The notes: generated by a model not told the origin, from the sequence alone. A stretch of 64,000 nucleotides of DNA from Gentiana macrophylla (GCA_026214975.1 CM047805.1:189171620-189235619); one strand, 5' to 3'. Positions 49,158 to 62,410 are shown, counted from the stretch's first letter. A program made the numbers and translations.

Positions 49158-49676
49158 GATTTTTGGAGCGGTTTATAGCGGAGGAGGTGGTGACCTTTGG
49201 TTTTTTGCTCTGGCATCTTTGGGAGGCGAGGTGTAGTGCGGTATATGACGATACGGGGTCTTCGGAGCTTAACCATCAAGTTTCATGGTGCATGCCCCCT
49301 TATGGTAGCTTGAAGTGTAATACGAAAGCGTCTGTGGCGGACAGGGGGTGTCTGACATTGGGGTGATCTTCTGAGATAGTGTGGGCTTGATTGTCGCTGC
49401 TTTCTCGTTTCATTTTGGCCCTGGGATAGATCCGGAGCTATTGGAGATGCAGGTGATTCTGCTAGCCTTAGAGGAAGCGGTCCACAGGGCCGGGGTTTTC
49501 ATACTGTTATCTTTGAAAGTGATTGTTTATCTTGTGTCCGAGCGTTGTCTCATCCTTTGGATGGCCAGTCGGTGCTTGGGTGTTTAGTTCGGGAATGCTT
49601 ATCCCACTTGCAGTCTTTTGTTTCTGTTCAGATTACATATGTTAAGTGTACTTTAGTTATACACGGTTGGTGGTGT
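49158..49676 (+). pseudogene. LINE RNase H remnant
   Basis: Frames change several times: FGFLLWHLWEARCSAVYDD, then PYGSLKCNTKASVADRG, then LLEMQVILLALEEAVHRAG, then VIFESDCLSCVRALSHPLDG. These are the zinc-finger/RNase H end of a plant LINE ORF2 in order. It is related to the minus-strand fragment at 37394-37756 (compare SDCLSSVHALSRP). Stops and frameshifts make it dead. Confidence 0.75.
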
Positions 49677-50025
49677 CTGCTCATGTAGACTCTCCTCTCA
49701 TCATAATGTAATTTATGCATTGATTGCGGACTTGATTTAGCATTATAAGCCTCCAAATAAACTTAACTATAGTGGTTGTTGTTATAAATATATTCGTATT
49801 ATGTGGATATCCATTATATATAATATCTATCTCCTCCGGGTAAAGTACTAGCCCGCAGCTAGTTTACTTAATAGCTAAGTCTCGACGCAAGCCTGGCAAT
49901 GTGGATAAACATCGACGTAAATACACGAAGTGAATAACGGATATTTTTACACCATAAAGCCACGTATAATATATCGTGTTTTTATTAAACGGTATCGCAC
50001 ATATTAAATAATTATCTCGGATAAT
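49677..50025. other. Spacer without recognised feature
   Basis: AT-rich sequence. I see no gene or element border in it. Confidence 0.5.
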
Positions 50026-50040
50026 TATCTTGGGCCGTTA

Positions 50041-50864
50041 GCGCTACAAAAAAGACCAAATAAAGTTTCTCTCCCTCTCTCTTCCTTCCTCAGTAGCGCG
50101 CCTTCTTACAGCCTCTCTCTTTGACGCCGGCGGCCTGTGCCGCCGGCGTCATCTCTCTTCCTCGCTGTATATTTTTCTCTTCTAGTTTTTATCTTTAGTT
50201 TTCTTCTCCCTTGCTTCCTTTTGTTTGCTCGATCTTTCTCCTCCGTCGTCTTTGCCCGGTGCTCCGGTTGGCCGGATGCTTTCTGCTCCTCTCTTCCGAT
50301 CTTGATCTGGTGGGAGCGGTGAGCCTTTCTGGCGTTTTTTTGGTGGCGTTCTTCGATGGTGGGTTTTAGATCTGGGGCTTGGGAGGTTGCCGGCGACGTT
50401 GCTTTGGATCCTGTGGTGCTTTTCTTCAGGCTGTCCATGGAGGATGGTTTCCACGGTTGCGTCTTCTTCGGAACTTCATGTCGGGAAGTGCTGCGGCGGC
50501 TTGTGGCGGCGTTAGTCATCTTGGTTGTTTCTGTTTGCTTCTAGTCTAGTTGTTTTTGTTCTAGTGTTTGTGTTTGTTGTCAATCGATAGATGGACCCGG
50601 GGATCCGTGTCTGTTGGCCTGTTTATCGGAATTTTTCCGGAGACTTTTCTCTTTGGCTCAGCACTCCCTGGCTTTTCTATCTATTTGTTGGCGTTGTTGT
50701 TGTTGTAATCTTGTTTGTTTTTGTTTTCGCTGTTCCGGCCTGGTGCCGGGATTTTAGTGCCGGGTTGGTCCGGTTGTTGTAAGTACCGGGTTCTGCCGGT
50801 TTTTGTTTGTTCCGGATTTTTTCCGGGCTTGTAATAAAAGCTTTCGTCCTTTGTGGAAAAAAAA
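50041..50864 (+). mobile_element. Retroposon with 15-bp target duplication and poly(A)
   Basis: The 15-bp direct repeat TATCTTGGGCCGTTA lies at 50026-50040 and 50865-50879. Between them is an 824-bp segment that starts GCGCTACAAAAAAG, runs through a pyrimidine-rich leader, and ends AATAAAAGCTTTCG…GTGG plus eight A residues. Target duplication plus a terminal A tail identify LINE-machinery retroposition. It has no clear protein; frames on both strands are low-complexity. It could be an internally deleted LINE (5' leader joined to 3' end) or a retroposed transcript. Confidence 0.85.
50122..50151. repeat. Perfect 12-bp GC-rich hairpin in the retroposon leader
   Basis: TGACGCCGGCGG, loop CCTGTG, then CCGCCGGCGTCA. 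In the transcript this would form a very stable stem ~80 nt from the 5' end. Confidence 0.9.
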
Positions 50865-51038
50865 TATCTTGGGCCGTTATTATCACGTGAAGACCACATG
50901 TTCCTACAAAATATCACATGAGTGATATGTGTGGAGATAGGGGTAGCCGACTCCCTTGGCCGACATTATTCTGTATATATATTGTACATATCAAACACAG
51001 ATATATATATGAAGAGAAATAGTACTCATGACAAATAT

Positions 51039-53176
51039 TGTAACATCCTGACTTTTCGTAAAATGGTAAAATAATCATTGGGTGTATTTATTACGACTTA
51101 ATTATTATTTGTCCTATTTATTTAATTAAAAATGAATTAATTAAGGGATTTAGCTATTAATTATAAAGGATTTAATTATTGACTATAAAAAGAAAATTAT
51201 CCCAAAATACCTTATTTTGGTGTTACACGTTAATTCTGAAAGAGAAGAAGAAGAGAGGAACGGCGCACAGAGAGAGAGCAACGCAGAAGATCTGCTAAAA
51301 AAGAGAAACTTAAACTTCAACCGCGTGATCAATCCGCTTATCCTGCTCAAGATGCCTCGGAGAGAAAAGTGATCAAGACGATGAGAGGCAACTTTGGAAA
51401 ATAAAATATCCTTATTCCGTAAGTTTTTAGTTTAGCGCAGTTTTGGTAATCAGATTGAGTTTGATCTTCAAAAATCGTATCTTTCAATCCGTAGCTCTTT
51501 TTTTCAATGAGTAGTCGAAACGATCGTCTTGGAACGTAGATTATTCTAAAAATAGTTTCGCAGCTGCTTAATCTAAGTAATCGCAGCTTTATGCACTTTT
51601 TCGCTCGTTTTGCGGTAAAATAGGATTTTAGGTTTCATGTTGATCAAATAGGTTTTGGGTTTGAGGATCAACAATTGTTGCGCTTGCTTGGTGTTTTGTT
51701 TGTCGGTTTTGCAAGCAATTAAGGTAAGAGGCTCTTCCTAACGAATAATTATGGTTTTACAATGTTTAGGTTGAGTGTTAGTTGTAGCAATGAATCATGT
51801 TTTATGTTGTAGTTAAAATCTTGGATGCTACGTGATGGTTAGTTATGTTTAAATCAGGTTTTTACTGATGTTTCTTTGTGATAGTTGATGTTAAACATGT
51901 TTGATTTGGGTTAGAAATCGTTAAGTTGCGTAAAAATCATGTTTAGGGTTTTTCAGTGCAATGCGACGCGTTCACCATTTGGGTAAATGTTGTTTTAAGC
52001 TACGAGTCCAGCTTTAAATGTTATTTCTTGATCTAATAATACTAAATGAAAATGAACAAGCCTCGATTGAGTTTCGATGCGTTTGGTTCCGGCACCGGAC
52101 GTACTCTTAAAGGGAGTTGAAGTCCGGGACCGTCGGAAAGGCATGAAAAGGGCTTGTGCTTTGATGAATTAGTATTCATCAATTTCGTAATTGCTAGGCC
52201 TCGCTTTATGTCTAGTGGTCTAGCAGAGAGTAGTATGTGTGAGGAGATTATTTGAAAACACTTAGGCGACTAGTTAACTATTTAATAAATACTGAACTTG
52301 CTTAGTAAAAGGTTAAACATCATGAGAGGTTGGATAGGCGCACAAGATAATATCGGCAATGTGAGGTTTGGCCGATAAAGTGGTGATGATCACTTTGCCG
52401 GATTCTAGACCCGCCAGATAAAGTAGTGATCATTCCGCCGGACAAACTCACGAACGAGATAGACATTCACCGGTCGACTTTCTGCAGGGTTGGCGAGACA
52501 AAGTGGAATGACTGCCTCGGGACCGCTAGAGATTTATCTCTATAGGGTTGCGTCTTTTGTCTTAGTGCATATCTCACTAAGTGTGGTGCCCTCAAAACAT
52601 CTTTGTAACAAAGATAAGTTAAGTTAGAAACGTTTAGTCATGACATGTTGATGGACATGAAGTGAACCCTAGATTGAGTCGGTCTCTTACAGATAATTTA
52701 ATAATAATAATAATAACCTTTCGTTGTATAACTTAGTTATTCATTAGCTTCTCACTTTTACTAAGTACTTTGTACTTACCTCCTTTGCATTTTCTTTTGT
52801 ATACATTGTGGGGTGAGAAGACGAACAGGTTGATCAATTGTAGATGATGGCTTTTGAAGACTTGAAGTCTTGGAGAAGCTTTTAGTTTATTTCTTTGTAA
52901 AGGTTGTACTAGACTTGTTGTACTTCTACTTTTAAGACATCGTATTGTATAAGTCTTTGGGTTTTTCGTCGTTGTAATTTAACTATCCATCTTTAGTATG
53001 GTTAATTTCTATTCATAGTAGCTTTTATGTTTTCTCGAGTCCTTTTAGCTTCCGTTTGCTTTTATTTGATACGACGACGTAGAGCCTTGCGTATAATATT
53101 AGATTTATTTAATGTTATACGCGCCGAACGTTTCTCTTCCGGATAAGGGCTCCGTATCCGGGAGCGGGGCGTTATA
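51039..53176 (+). repeat. 5' LTR of the gypsy element
   Basis: Colinear with 58492-60639 throughout. Many differences are of the type CG here versus CAG there (for example GGCCGATAAAG at 52370 versus GGCCAGATAAAG at 59832). Confidence 0.92.
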
Positions 53177-53179
53177 GCT

Positions 53180-53190
53180 TGGTATCGAGC
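53180..53190 (+). promoter_or_regulatory. Primer binding site of the gypsy element
   Basis: TGGTATCGAGC, which is the canonical TGGTATCAGAGC minus one base at the CAG. Confidence 0.75.
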
Positions 53191-56100
53191 GAAGCGTCCC
53201 TTCCGTTTCTAGGCTTCTCTTCCTCATGATAAGAATCCTTTAGACCTTTTAGAACTTGAGCTTGGTGGTAATCCTCGTAAGACTAAGAATCCTTAAACCG
53301 TGGTTCAGTTATCAGGACCTAGTGAAGAGTTGTCTTAGACGAAGGTTAAGTCGAGTTCTCAAGTTTTGTTCCTTCTAGGATCACTAGTAGAAACTCTCAC
53401 TTCTTTTGAAGTTTCCAAACCGTAACTTGTCACATAGGGTTAAGTGAAACCCTTTAAGTAATGCTTTGGGATCGAGTCTTATGCCTACACCTTAAAGTCG
53501 AGGTCCTCTTGGATGCTTTCCTTTTTCCTTACTTTCTCTATTGAAATCTCTCCACTTTCTCTACACGAATGTCTAAGTTTACTTTTATCTTGGCCTAACT
53601 TTGTAGAGAATGATATTTGATTCAACTATACAAATCCCCCACTTTCTCTTTTCACCATCGCTTGGTTTGAGTTTATCAACATTCTTAGACCTTTGCTTTG
53701 CTTGATATGGTTCTACACGAACTCCATGTGTAATTCTATCGTTCCAAGTACTCCTCAGTCGTTTCAAATTATTAGTGTTAAAGGTCTACTTTGGCATCTA
53801 TTATTCATCATCCTTGTGTTTGGCTTTATCCAACATGACTAAATGCTTTTGTTCCCATGTTTTCCCTTTGACATAAGACTGTCTTCCCTTACTCTAAAAA
53901 AAATTCGGCAAATTTTCAGCAAAGTAGATTACTGTCTTATCTACAATTTCTCTTTTTACATCAACTCGATAGTGGTTATGAATTGTCCAGAAAATTCATG
54001 TTTATACTGGACACTTTGTCCAGAAAATCTGCAGCAGCACTTTAACTTCTTCTTCTGTTTTGAATAGGTTAAACATCTTTAAATGACCTTCATTTTTGAT
54101 ATGTTGCAGACAAGACTTTTATCTACAGTTTTCCTTTTGGAATTAAGTTCAGATTCTTTTTCGTTTGATCTCGATTCGCAATGCAACTCGGTGTTTACTA
54201 ATCTTGAAATTCGACGACAGCTTGTGCAATTGTCGTAAATAATTGTTTTTGACCGACTTGATCTCATTCAAAATTCCAATATTTTTATATCACCTGGAAA
54301 ACTCCAGTATCTAAATCTTTTCTCTTTGGATCGTGCTCAAATTCCTCTTCGTTTGTTCTGTGCAAATTGATAATGTCGATCCGTAATAAAAATCATTCAC
54401 AACAACCTAAAAGGAACTCTCACCTCTTTGACTTAGAGTTTGGGCTAAGAGGGTAGTAAGTTCTGATCATTATGTTTAGGAGTTCCCCAAAGTTCGATCT
54501 CCTTCGAGTTAAATTTTTAGTAGGATGCTCGTAAAAGCTAACGTTATAGTTTCTTTTGCGCTTGTAAACAAGAACCAAGATGCTATCCTCCAAAGATGCC
54601 ATTTTGATGTTCGAGACCGTTTGTGCCTTTTGTAATTATACCTTTTACGTAATTTATTTCTCATGTAATCCCTCACTTGAGTTCTTTAAACTCAACAAAT
54701 CATCTCTGCTTGTTATCATTAACATATCGCCTTAAGCCCTTCTTTTGCACAAATTCACGCCTTCTTACTTTTCAATCAAGAAACAAGTTCTCTTCAAAAA
54801 TTCTACATTGTTGAACTCTCATCCTTCATTTCAAATTCAAGTTTGGCTAAGCCTTCTGTTGTTAGAACATTCTTTTACTTGTGTCCATTCTCAGCTCCCC
54901 TCCTAAGGGTAGAGTCGATGTTGTAACTATTTCACCTAATGCTGCATGTTCTTTTAAGGTATGCATATCTTCTTTTGTTGGTCAAATTTTTAAGCCTATC
55001 ATGACATTCTTTTTCAGTTACCTATCTTTAACCTTCTAGCAATTTATGCTAAACTAGTTTCAAGCAGAAGGGAGATTTTTTTCAAGATGCCTTCTGAACC
55101 TATCTAGCCAACCAACATTTGAACTCCAAAACTCCTATTGAAGTTCAATCTAGATGAATGTACCTTGTACCCTTTAGTGTTAAATCTATTTCAGGCCATT
55201 TAGAGCCATGAACCGCCATATACACCTTTATGACTTTCCACCTCCTGTCATGGCGTTTCTATTCCAATTTTGTTATACCGGTTGGAAGTCTATTTTATTT
55301 TTAACCTTTGTATTCCCACACGAGGAATAACCTTGAGCATTTATTCCTTGGTAGAGTACTATTCCTCTCGAATAGTGCAACCCTGAACCTTTGATTTGAA
55401 TCGTCAATGATCGTTTAAACTTCCTTTGAAGGTTTGAATTAATTCTTTGAAATCAAACCTTATCCGCCAATTCTTAAGTGTCGTTTCCCTTCACTTAAAA
55501 GCTTGTTTACCGCTTACTTATTCAATCTTTTATTATTCCCTTACAATTCCTTGAGGGAAATTTCTATTTCTTTTAAATATCGAAATAACATCTCTTTGAC
55601 TATTGCAAACTTGGACACTTCTTGACAAGTGTTTATTTATTCTGAGACCCTTTGGTGTACCCGCCCTGTCTCCATGGCTCCTTCATGTTGAGATTCTTGC
55701 CCTCTTTTGATTTCTATCTTTTTAGTCCTTCTGGTGCTCGACCTTGCACCTTTACCTTGGTGTTTCTGAAGGATGCAGGTTCTTAGATCTAAACGAGTTA
55801 GATCTACGCGCAGCGGATGGATCACGACTTATATATCACAATACATAGTTAAAGGACTTAAACTACTACAAGGGGGTTAAGTTTATGTTACCAATATCGG
55901 GAAGAGAAGCCTTGATCTTCCGATGTGTTCTCCAAACGGCGGTTGGTGGACACCCTTCTTGATAAACGAACCTCCTTGATATGCAACACCAAGAAAAACT
56001 CCAAGTTTTTCTTCCTCTAAAACCCTGCACAAGAAAAACAATTTTTCTCTCTTTTACAAGTGTGTAGGTCTAAATTTTCCATTGCCAATTACCTTGGAAT

Positions 56101-58478
56101 AACTCTCCTTTTATAGGAGAGTAAATCCTGGTCTCCAAGTTTTAATTAAATAAATAAATAAATAATTAAACAAAATAAAAGATATTTTCCTTAATGACTA
56201 ATTGTGACATGTATTGACCAATAGGAAATCAAATAACAAGTCATCCAACCAATCATATAACAAGAATATCTTTTATTTTCCATAACACAAGAAAATTAAT
56301 TCTTGTGCTAAATGAAGACTAAAATGGCGCCACACTTAGGGTTAATAAGCCCACACAAAATGTCTTTTATGTGTATTATATTATTTAGCCCAACTAAATA
56401 ATATCCATGCATATCAATTAATTAGCTCAACCAATTAATTATCACTGAGGCCCAAATAACAAGATTATTAGTCCGAATTACAGAAGCCACATCGGGGACC
56501 ATGGACCTATAACCAAAGAGCTCCAATAATTAATTATTCATCGAACATAATAAGTACATTAATTATTAATTCGGGATTACGCCACCATAAACCCGAATCC
56601 GAACTCTACCGATTATATAGATGTATACTTATACTCAACCCATAGAGTGAATAAGCGTCCATTGATATAATCACTACATACAGATTAACCCTCCATAGAC
56701 TGTCCACTCTGTGTGGGATGTCTCCGTAAACCCGACACAGAATATCTTATCCTTATTTACCATTAACTCCCTGATGATCAATTTGTTCACATATCTGACT
56801 AGTGATCAATTAGTCTAATATGAACTCCCGGGATCGATCACTTTCTTAAGGCTAACAAATAAGGGGACTGTCTCTCTACTTCCCGCAGGAAGGAATGGAT
56901 TCCATGTCGATAGTGCCAATGAGAAGTGGCTTGGAACACATATTTAAGTGACCCTAAACTCTGATTAAGTTCACCACGGACTAACAGTTTAAGCATATCT
57001 CCACTAACTCAATCCTCACGTGTAATCCATACACTGAGTTAAGTGGTTACATACAAATATACTTAGGGTTTGCAGAAGTGTATTACTTACAAGCACAAAG
57101 CAAGTAATAAGGTGAGATAAAATCTGTCATCCATTATTAAAAACAATTACATAAATTGTCTTTCGGACACTACAAGTCTACACCTAACAGTTTCCTCTAT
57201 GACACTCATGCGAACTGAAGATTTTCCTAGTTTGCCAACATCCATTTTTGTTAACCAAGTGTTTAACAATCAAGGTCACCTGCCCAATGTCCTCAAGTTT
57301 AGCAATCTCTTTCCTTCGCATTTAATGTTTCCACATCCATCAGATGATGTTTCCTTTAACGTCTCCACTTTCTCAAAGCTTATATGAAATCTTATTACCA
57401 TCCTTTCAAGTTACCTCTGAAGTCTTTGCAGACCACCGTATCTTGCAGAATTCCTCTCTCTAAAAAAAAAATCATCTACAAGGTGTCTTTGGCTATCCCT
57501 TGTATTATGATACAATGTCTCATTCTTCAGTTTGGAACCACCTTCAATTTTCCCCAACACGGGATCATTTTGTTCTGCTTGTAACCCAAGAAACCTGCCT
57601 TATTTCAAGTGCATTGTACCATTCCTTGGCTTACCTGTTGACATACCACCCTGGTACTCAACTTGTCACTTTTCAACTTCTTTTATTTTCCAAGCTAACC
57701 CTAATTGGCACAAGGATTGGATATGACCTCCAGAGAAAAAGTATGGCGAATCATGTTCTCCATCCCCAAGAAGTCTCAGAGGTCCTTCAGCTGGGATCCT
57801 TGCAGTTCTTCAGCAAGCTTGTGGTGCCATGATGGAAGTTGAGATCGAAAGAAGTCAAGTATGCCAGGAAGTTGTGAGTCACTGGGAAACTCAAGCACTC
57901 GTGACATAGGTCAGCATGAGCAAGCAAAGAGTGTTGAGCCGATGATTGCAAGATTCGAGGTAGTTGATGAGTTCGTGATGGAAAAAGATGAAGATCTAGT
58001 GGTTTTGTTTACAAGTGAGTGGTCAGAACCGACCAGCCATTGGTCACGAGTTAGATGAAGATGGCAACAGTTGGCATCAGAATCAGCTTTGGGTTCCGAA
58101 TGCGGAAGATCGGGAAGGACAATGAAGAATGAAAACCACGAGATGGCAATTGCAGTTCATCTCGGAGTGACTAAGATGTACAAGAGTTGGAACAAAGACC
58201 GCTGACGACCTTTCATGAAGATAGAGATAGAAGAACGCGAGTTTTCTCGGGATGAAGTGTAAATGACAACAGAATCTGAGACCGTGATTTGATACAAAGA
58301 AATCAACGAGGAGATTGAAGTGGATCGTCGCAACCTCAAGTTGGCTCAAGACAAGCAAAAGAGTTGGAAAGATGGAAGAAGACGAAGACTGTAAGAGTTA
58401 GAAGACGAAACGCTTCGCAAAGTCTAGAGTTCAAGTACCTCTCGGTTACATTCGAGTTTCGAGGACGAAACTCCTCTT
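53191..58478 (+). pseudogene. Decayed gag-pol interior of the gypsy element
   Basis: No open frame of useful length. Apart from the nested solo LTR, only the integrase C-terminal scrap (58311-58378) is recognised. Between 53,200 and 55,700 and again 57,200-58,300 the sequence has lost similarity I could detect by eye. Confidence 0.6.
55767..57189 (-). mobile_element. Solo copia-type LTR nested in the gypsy element
   Basis: Flanked by GTTTC on both sides (55762-55766, 57190-57194). Plus-strand ends are TGAAGGATGCAGG and ACACCTAACA; on the minus strand it starts TGTTAGGTGTAGACTTGTAG, a copia-like LTR start. 1,423 bp with no interior, so a solo LTR. It must post-date the gypsy insertion. Confidence 0.9.
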
Positions 58479-58491
58479 AAGGGGGAAGGAA

Positions 58492-60639
58492 TGTAACATC
58501 CCGACTTTTCGTAAAAGGATAAAATAGTCATTGGGTGTATTTATTACGACCTAATTATTATTTGTCCCATTTATTTAATTAAAAAGGAATTAATTAAGGG
58601 ATTTAGCTATTAATTATAAAGGATTTAATTATTGATTATAAAAAGAAAATTATCCCAAAATACCTTATTTTGGTGTTACACGTTAATTCTGAAAAGAAGA
58701 AGAAGGGAGGAACGGCGCACAGTGGAGAGCAACGCAGAAGATGCCTGAAAAAAAGAGAACGTAAACTTCAACCGTGTGATCAATCCGTTTATCTGTTCAA
58801 GATGCCTCAGGAGAGAAAAGTGATCAGCACGATGAGACGCAACTTTGGAAAATAAAATATCTTTATTCAGTAAGTTTTCAGTTTAGCCCTAGTTTTTGGT
58901 AACCGTTGAGTTTGATCTTCAAAAATTCGTATCTTTCAATCCGTAGCTCTATTTTTCAGCCATGAGTAGTCGAAACGATCGTCTTGGAACGTAGATTATT
59001 CTAAAAATAGTTTTGCAGTAGTTAATCCAGGTAATCAGCAGTTTTATGCACTTTTTCAGTTTCGTTTTTTGCCAGAAAATAGGATTTTAGGTTTCATGTT
59101 GATCAAATAGGTTTTCGGTTTGAGGATCAACAATTGTTGCAATTGCTTGGTGTTTTGCTGTCGATTTTGCAGGCAATTAAGGTAAGAGGCTCTTCCTAAC
59201 GAATAATTCTGGTTTTACAATGTTTAGGTTGAGTGTTAGTTGTAGCAAGGAATCATGTTTTATGTTGTAGTTAAAATGTTGGATGCTACGTGATGGTTAG
59301 TTATATTTAAATCAGGTTTTTACTGCTGTTTCTTTGTGATAGTTGATGTTAAACATGTTTGATTTGGGTTAGAAATCGTTAAGTTGCAGAAAATCATGTT
59401 TAGGGCTTTTCAGGTGCAATGCGTCACGCATTCAGCCCAGTTTTGGGTAAATGTTGTTTTAAGCTACGAGTCCAGCTTTAAATGTTATTTCTTGATCTAA
59501 TAATACTAAATGAAAATGAACAAGCCTCGATTGAGTTTCGATGCGTTTATTCTCGCACCGGACGTACTCTTAAAGGGAGTTGAAGTCCGGGACCGTCGGA
59601 AAGGCATGAAAGGGCTTGTGCTTTGATGAATTAGTATTCATCAATGTCTGTGTATTGCTAGGCCTCGTTTATGACTAGTGGTCTAGGAAGAGAGTAGTAT
59701 GTGTGAGGGAGATTATTTGAAAACACTTAGGCGGCTAATTAACTATTTAATAAATACGTACTTGCTTAGTAAAAGGTTAAACATCATGAGAGGTTGGATA
59801 GGCACAAGATAATATCGGCAATGTGAGGTTTGGCCAGATAAAGTGGTGATGATCACTGCCGGATTCTAGACCCGCCAGATAAAGTAGTGATCATTCCGCC
59901 GGACAAACTCACGAACGAGATAGACATTCACCGGTCAGATCTCTAGGGTTGGCCAGACAAAGTGGAATGACTGTCTCGGGACCGTTAGAGATTTATCTCT
60001 ATAGGGTTGCGTCTTTTGTCTTAGTGTATATCTCACTAAGTGTAGTGCCCTCGCAAAACATCTCAGAACAAAGATAAGTTAAGTTAAACGTTTAGTCATG
60101 ACATGTTGATGGACATGAAGTGTGAACCCTGATTGAGTCGGTCTCATACAGATAATTTAATAATAATAATAATAACCTTTCGTTGTATAACTTAGTTATT
60201 CATTAGCTTCTCACTTTTAATAAGTACTTTGTACTTAACTCCTTTGCATTTTCTTTTGTGATGCATTGTGGGGTGAGAAGACGAACACGCTTGATCAAGT
60301 GTAGATGATGGCTTTTGAAGACTTGAAGTCTTGGAGAAGCTTTTAGTTTATTTCTATGTAAAGGTTAGATTGAACTTGTTGTGATTTCTACTTTTAAGAC
60401 ATCGTATTGTATAAGTCTTTGGGTTTTTCAATCGTTGTAATTTAACTATCCATTTTTAGTATGATTAATTTCTATTCATAGTAGCTTTTATGTTTTTCCG
60501 AGTCCTTTTAGCTTCCGTTTGTTTTTATTTAATACGACGACGTAGAAACTTGCGTATAATATTAGATTTATTTAATGTTATACGCGCCGAATGTTTCTCT
60601 TCCGGATAAGGGTTCGGTATCCGGGAGCGGAGCGTTACA
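58492..60639 (+). repeat. 3' LTR of the gypsy element
   Basis: Begins TGTAACATCCCGAC after the purine tract and ends GGAGCGTTACA before AATAT. Confidence 0.93.
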
Positions 60640-60644
60640 AATAT

Positions 60645-62410
60645 ATCCATCTGAGAAATCCTTGTTTGTGTATTTAAGTTACCATCTCCATACTTTCTAA
60701 TCAGCTTTCTTTGTTTGAGCAAGAATTTATGTTCTTAGATAGATATAATTTATAACAGTTGTTCTAATAACCACGGAAATAACTATTATATAATACTTTT
60801 CACGTGTTAAGAAAATTAAGAAAATGGTTAAATATCATAAATATATGGGTTAATGTCTCAAATAACCCTTGACTATCATTAATTCATTAGTTGTTACGTA
60901 ATGAAAAGTGGTTGGATTGATAATAAATTAGTGATAAGATAAGGAAAGAGTAATAAATATTTCATTGGTAATTTAAAATAACGGACAAAACAGAAAAATA
61001 TAAGATGACTTATATTTTGAGACCGAGACAGTATTACTATTAAAAAAAAAAAATTAATAGGACCTAGTTGCATTTCATGATATTACAGCGACGGTCAAGT
61101 TATATGTAGAGGGCTTTTAAGAGGGAAGCTACTTACGCTACAGGATATGATGACTACACAGCTTCGGGTGGAATACACAGTCTTATGTGTGGAAATTGTG
61201 TGGTCAGGCCCTTTGCGCGTGAAGCATAGCTCCTAAGAGGAAATCCCTGTGATGTAATTTTTCCTAGAGCGACAGTTTCGTAAATCTTCAGTCATAGGGA
61301 GGGAGGGGCCTATCATTTATTCTGTTAGCTAATGTTGACTGAGTCAGTAAGTCAGTTGCCACAATACTACTACAAGTCTACTAGTACTACTTTGACTTCA
61401 CCAAGTCTTTTCCTTTTCATTTATCTTCCGGATTCCAGCCATTTTTTCTTCTTCTATCTGTAATAATTCCCTTCGTGTTCCCACTGCTTCAGTCTTTGAA
61501 ATCATTGAGGTGTGAAGGGCAAGGGTGAATTTCCTCAGTTTATCCACAACTGCATACATATTTCAGCAATTACTTTGGTATTACTCTTTCTTTTCTGCTT
61601 CTCATTTCCCTTGTTTTGTTTTTTGTTTTTTGTTTTTTGTTTTGTATCGCCTATTAATCAAACAGGAGGCTTGTGTACTTCTTGTGATCTCTTAATGATT
61701 GTCATAAATCATGTGTGCTCTGGTAAACCCAAACCTTTTTCTTTTTTGTTCTTCGGGGAGCCAGGGGTTGTTGGTGCCTTGGTGGTGGTGGTGTCCTCCT
61801 ATTTACGGCATAAAGTTTTCAAAGGCAAACTTTTATTTGTCATTTTCTAGACGAACTATCACTTAAGCACAAATGACAGTTTTACTGCCTGATTGATATG
61901 TCGGTTTGTATTTTGTAGCTATACATGATATATATTAGTAAGAATTAATTCCAACACATTCATGTGATTTACCGCCATTTGTCTTGGGTTGCTAATTTTA
62001 CTTTCAAATTCACTCTGTTATAATAATACATGTAATATGCAGGACTTGGCCATTTGTACTGCAAATTCGTTTGCGATATCGAATGCTCAAAATTTATGAG
62101 GAATTTTCTTTGTTTCTGTTGTGTTTAAGCTTTACATTAGATAATGCTGAATTCATTGTACTTCATTTTAGTGTTGTCAACATCCCTTATGTTTGAATGA
62201 ATCTCCTAAGCAAATGGTTTTGTTCAATATATGAATTCGAAACACAGAAGATGTTATTCTCCTGGATAGTTAATTATTACATCTTTTCCACGAAGAAGAT
62301 CGATCTTTATATTTTTTTTGCTTCTTTACCTGCCTTTATCAGAGCATTTAATAGATTTCTTATGTCTATTGTTGGATCTGCACTACAGAGTTGTGGTCCA
62401 ATTAAAGGCT
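60645..62410. promoter_or_regulatory. Spacer and upstream region of the kinase gene
   Basis: AT-rich spacer to ~61,320, then probable promoter and 5' untranslated region of the kinase. Two TTGACT cores (61,335 and 61,392) resemble W-boxes, seen in immune-related plant genes; this is suggestive only. A CT-rich leader (61,430-61,500) is followed by a possible leader intron starting near GAG|GTGTGAAG. (TTTTTTG)n-like runs lie at 61,617-61,645. Confidence 0.4.

Larger units (their letters stand above)
51039..60639 (+). mobile_element. Ty3/gypsy LTR retrotransposon (chromovirus-like), degenerate
   Basis: LTRs 51039-53176 and 58492-60639, with a matching 5-bp target duplication AATAT (51034-51038 and 60640-60644). 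Ends are TGTAACATCC…GCGTTACA (GTTATA in the left copy). Primer site TGGTATCGAGC (53180), purine tract AAGGGGGAAGGAA before the right LTR. The interior is decayed: 58311-58378 reads EIEVDRRNLKLAQDKQKSW, like the end of gypsy integrase, and CGAGGACGAAACTCCTCTTA before the purine tract fits the pol end of Tekay/Del-type elements. A solo copia LTR is nested at 55767-57189. Lineage below superfamily is inferred. Confidence 0.9.

Noticed and set aside
50106..50519. 137-codon minus-strand Lys/Arg-rich frame
   Set aside because: It lies on the strand opposite the retroposon, is low in complexity, and has no domain.
57500..57832. 110-codon plus-strand frame in the gypsy interior
   Set aside because: It has no recognisable domain and lies in decayed interior sequence; chance openness is likely.
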